From Gammaproteobacteria bacterium (lineage in GTDB: Bacteria; Pseudomonadota; Gammaproteobacteria; Steroidobacterales; JACDCP01), in NCBI GenBank assembly GCA_013817465.1, contig JACDCP010000123.1, forward strand, positions 1 to 8,880: DNA of 8,880 bases. The letters are read 5' to 3'. The position numbers and the translations under genes were made by a program. Below the pieces are notes generated by a model. That model ran no database searches, was not told the DNA's origin, and worked only from the letters and a program-made list of their open reading frames with translations. Position 1 is the first letter of the stretch; every line of letters begins with the position of its first letter. Positions 8,822 through 8,880 of the stretch are shown one piece after another.

Positions 8822-8857
8822 GCAGCCCGGATCGGCTGCGGCCGGCTGAAGCCGGCC
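8822..8857. repeat. Two adjacent hairpins after sat/cysC, REP-like palindromic repeat or terminator
   Basis: The first hairpin is GCAGCC (8822-8827) with GGCTGC (8834-8839). The second, directly adjoining, is GGCCGGC (8840-8846) and GCCGGCC (8851-8857) around a TGAA tetraloop. The second, read GGCTGAAGCC with GC-rich flanks followed by CTGCGGATG, resembles the short GGCTTCAGCC-type palindromes I recall as dispersed between genes in many gammaproteobacteria. It starts 9 bp after the stop, and no T-run follows, so termination would have to rely on the stem alone or on Rho. Only one copy is in this window, so repeat status is unproven. Confidence 0.45.
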
Positions 8858-8880
8858 CTGCGGATGGAAAAGTTTCTGCG

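Overview
The window is 8,880 bp of GC-rich chromosomal DNA, about mid-60s percent GC by eye. Genes are tightly packed and every gap is shorter than 300 bp. The gene set is that of a proteobacterium, most likely a gammaproteobacterium: UvrA and SSB closely resemble the E. coli proteins, uvrA diverges from a YajR-like MFS transporter followed by ssb, and two palindromic repeats are of the kind common in that group. I cannot place the genus.

Layout. At 1-1542 (+) is the 3' part of a TPR-containing GT41 (SPINDLY/O-GlcNAc transferase type) glycosyltransferase whose start lies before the window. At 1711-2182 (+) is a two-gene type II toxin-antitoxin module: a ribbon-helix-helix-like antitoxin overlapping a RelE/ParE-family toxin by 14 bp, with a candidate promoter and operator upstream. 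Ending 12 bp from the toxin stop, in tail-to-tail orientation, is uvrA (2195-5050, -), the damage-recognition ATPase of nucleotide excision repair. Divergent from uvrA is a 12-TM MFS transporter (5194-6363, +). It is followed by ssb (6576-7016, +), encoding single-stranded DNA-binding protein, and by a fused ATP sulfurylase / APS kinase gene (7100-8812, +) that makes PAPS from sulfate and ATP. The window ends in a pair of hairpins resembling a dispersed REP-like repeat.

How the genes relate. uvrA and ssb both serve DNA repair, but they are not co-transcribed: they lie on opposite strands with the MFS gene between them. The toxin-antitoxin pair is a self-contained cassette between the glycosyltransferase and uvrA. 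The sulfate-activation gene is probably an independent unit.

The most notable structure is a 90-bp near-perfect inverted repeat (5108-5197) filling most of the uvrA/MFS divergent intergenic region. One end overlaps the candidate -35 hexamer of uvrA, and the other contains the most likely (TTG) start codon of the MFS gene. It looks like a mobile palindromic element that has landed in, and become part of, the control region of two genes. I found no convincing new multi-gene system, CRISPR array, tRNA, rRNA or complete insertion sequence.
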